A stretch of 6,702 nt of DNA, taken from JBBKWQ01 sp037969115 (GTDB taxonomy: Bacteria > Actinomycetota > Acidimicrobiia > Acidimicrobiales > Ilumatobacteraceae). Location of the stretch: NCBI GenBank assembly GCA_037969115.1, contig JBBKWQ010000354.1:1-6702 (forward strand). Direction: 5' to 3'. The position numbers and the translations under genes were made by a program. Below, one piece after another: positions 5,526 through 6,702 of this stretch. Numbering within the stretch: position 1 is the stretch's first letter; each line of letters opens with the position of its first letter. The notes beneath the pieces are model-generated. The model was not told the DNA's origin. It searched no databases and worked only from the letters and a program-made list of their open reading frames with translations.

Positions 5526-6702
5526 CCACCACCGACGCACCGATCGACAGTGACCTCCTCGAGGGCGTCCCGACCGACCTGTATCTCGACGGAACGTGGC
5601 GGCCCGCCTCGGACGGCACTCGCCTCGACGTACACGACCCGGCAACGAGTGCGCTGATCGCGGCGGTGGCCAGTGCCACCGTCGATGACGCGTTGGCCGC
5701 TGTGAGCGCCGCACACGAGGCGTTGCGGTCGTGGGGTGACACCGCACCACGCCAGCGCGGCGAGATCTTGCGTCGCGCGTTCGAGATCATGACCGCGCGC
5801 GCCGACGAGATCGCCGCACTGATCGTGCGTGAGAACGGCAAGACATTCGCCGACGCGAAGGGTGAGACCGCATATGCGGCCGAGTTCTTCAGGTGGTACG
5901 CCGAAGAGGCCGTTCGTTCGCTCGGTTCGGTCTCGACGGCCCCGAGCGGCGACAAGAAGATCCTCGTCCTCCATCAGCCGGTCGGGGTGGCCGTGCTCGT
6001 CACGCCCTGGAACTTCCCCGCCGCGATGGCGACCCGCAAGATCGCACCGGCGCTCGCCGCCGGCTGCACGGTGATCCTCAAGCCCGCCTCGGAGACGCCG
6101 TTGACAGCGCTGCTAGTCGCACAGATCCTCCAAGACGCTGGCGTTCCGCCGGGCGTGGTCAACGTGCTCCCATCTCAAAGTTCGGGCGCAATCGTCAGTG
6201 CGATGCTGCACGACGAGCGGGTTCGGAAGATCTCGTTCACGGGCTCGACCGAGGTCGGCAGGATTCTGCTCCACGAAGCGGCGGACAATGTCGTCAACAC
6301 CTCGATGGAGCTGGGTGGCAACGCGCCGTTCATCGTCTTCGACGACGCCGACCTCGACGCTGCGATCGACGGGGCGATGGTCGCCAAGATGCGCAACGGC
6401 GGTGAGGCGTGCACGGCGGCCAACCGGTTCTACGTGCAGCGGGGGATCGCCGAGGCGTTCACGGCGCGCCTCGTGGAACGGATGGATGCGCTCGCGGTCG
6501 GGAGCGGTTTGGAGCCCGACACCGAACTCGGCCCGCTGGTCAGCGCACAGGCTCTCGCCGACGTCACGAAGATGGTCGACGATGCCGTGAATGCTGGCGC
6601 ACGAGTGGCCACCGGCGGCGCACCGCTTGCGGGCCGCGGACATTTCTACCCGGCAACCGTCCTCACCGACATCGCCCCCGGCTCGGAGATCCTGCGTCAG
6701 GA
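5522..6702 (+). CDS. Aldehyde dehydrogenase, succinate-semialdehyde dehydrogenase-like (GabD group), partial
   Basis: 393 codons are visible and the frame runs off the right edge; family members are about 480 aa, so roughly 90 residues are missing. It should oxidise an aldehyde to the acid with NAD(P)+. Seen motifs are TPWNFP (161-166) with Asn164, ILKPAS (185-190) with Lys187 for the cofactor, FTGSTEVG (239-246), ELGGNAPFIVFDDADLD (263-279) with general base Glu263, and NGGEACTAANRF (292-303) with catalytic Cys297. The run from ELGGNAP to the Cys closely resembles GabD-type succinate-semialdehyde dehydrogenases. Ser190, where NAD-preferring enzymes such as ALDH2 have Glu, suggests NADP+ can be used. 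The ATG overlaps the beta-subunit TGA (ATGA). The family is firm; succinate semialdehyde as the true substrate is inferred and a related short aldehyde is equally possible. Confidence 0.92.
   Translation, partial: MTTTDAPIDSDLLEGVPTDLYLDGTWRPASDGTRLDVHDPATSALIAAVASATVDDALAAVSAAHEALRSWGDTAPRQRGEILRRAFEIMTARADEIAALIVRENGKTFADAKGETAYAAEFFRWYAEEAVRSLGSVSTAPSGDKKILVLHQPVGVAVLVTPWNFPAAMATRKIAPALAAGCTVILKPASETPLTALLVAQILQDAGVPPGVVNVLPSQSSGAIVSAMLHDERVRKISFTGSTEVGRILLHEAADNVVNTSMELGGNAPFIVFDDADLDAAIDGAMVAKMRNGGEACTAANRFYVQRGIAEAFTARLVERMDALAVGSGLEPDTELGPLVSAQALADVTKMVDDAVNAGARVATGGAPLAGRGHFYPATVLTDIAPGSEILRQ

Noticed and set aside
5069..5974. 301-codon minus-strand frame across E1 beta and the aldehyde dehydrogenase
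   Set aside because: It crosses two well-supported genes on the other strand and has no recognisable domain.
1..6702. CRISPR arrays, tRNA or rRNA genes, insertion sequences, intrinsic terminators
   Set aside because: No regularly spaced repeats, cloverleaf-like sequence, transposase motifs, terminal inverted repeats or GC stem followed by a U-tract were seen.

Overview
The window is high-GC bacterial DNA, roughly 60-65% GC by eye, with G/C-rich third codon positions, short intergenic gaps and stop/start overlaps. The gene content and codon style suggest an actinomycete-type organism, possibly an Acidimicrobiia-like lineage. That placement is an impression only, because no rRNA or marker gene is present.

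Layout: two divergent transcription units face away from a control region of about 320 bp (1907-2227). On the minus strand, reading leftwards, are a double-domain sugar-type ABC transporter ATPase (RbsA/MglA/XylG class, 513 aa), a possible 26-codon coupling ORF, and the start of a small SnoaL/NTF2-like protein that runs off the left edge. On the plus strand is a tight operon: an M24 'pita-bread' family protein (creatinase/aminopeptidase P fold), the alpha and beta subunits of a thiamine-diphosphate 2-oxoacid dehydrogenase E1, and an aldehyde dehydrogenase of the succinate-semialdehyde dehydrogenase type that runs off the right edge.

Control: the divergent region holds two LacI-family-type palindromes, TGCAAACGATTGCA (1983-1996) and TGCAATCGATTGTA (2116-2129). 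Each overlaps a TTGCAA -35-like hexamer that is followed, after exactly 17 nt, by a TANNNT -10-like hexamer, one pointing left and one pointing right. The two promoters therefore look like the same regulated module used twice, and one LacI-type repressor (not encoded here) probably switches transport and catabolism together.

How the genes may work together (inference): a small carbohydrate-like or C-N-bond-containing compound is imported by an ABC system whose permease and binding protein lie elsewhere. It is then processed by the M24 hydrolase/lyase to a 2-oxoacid, decarboxylated by the E1 heterotetramer and oxidised by the aldehyde dehydrogenase. No E2 or E3 gene lies between E1 and the aldehyde dehydrogenase, so either they lie further downstream or E1 releases a free aldehyde for its neighbour. 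The M24 protein has Cys in place of one metal-binding Asp, which makes ordinary peptidase activity doubtful. The substrate cannot be determined from the window.
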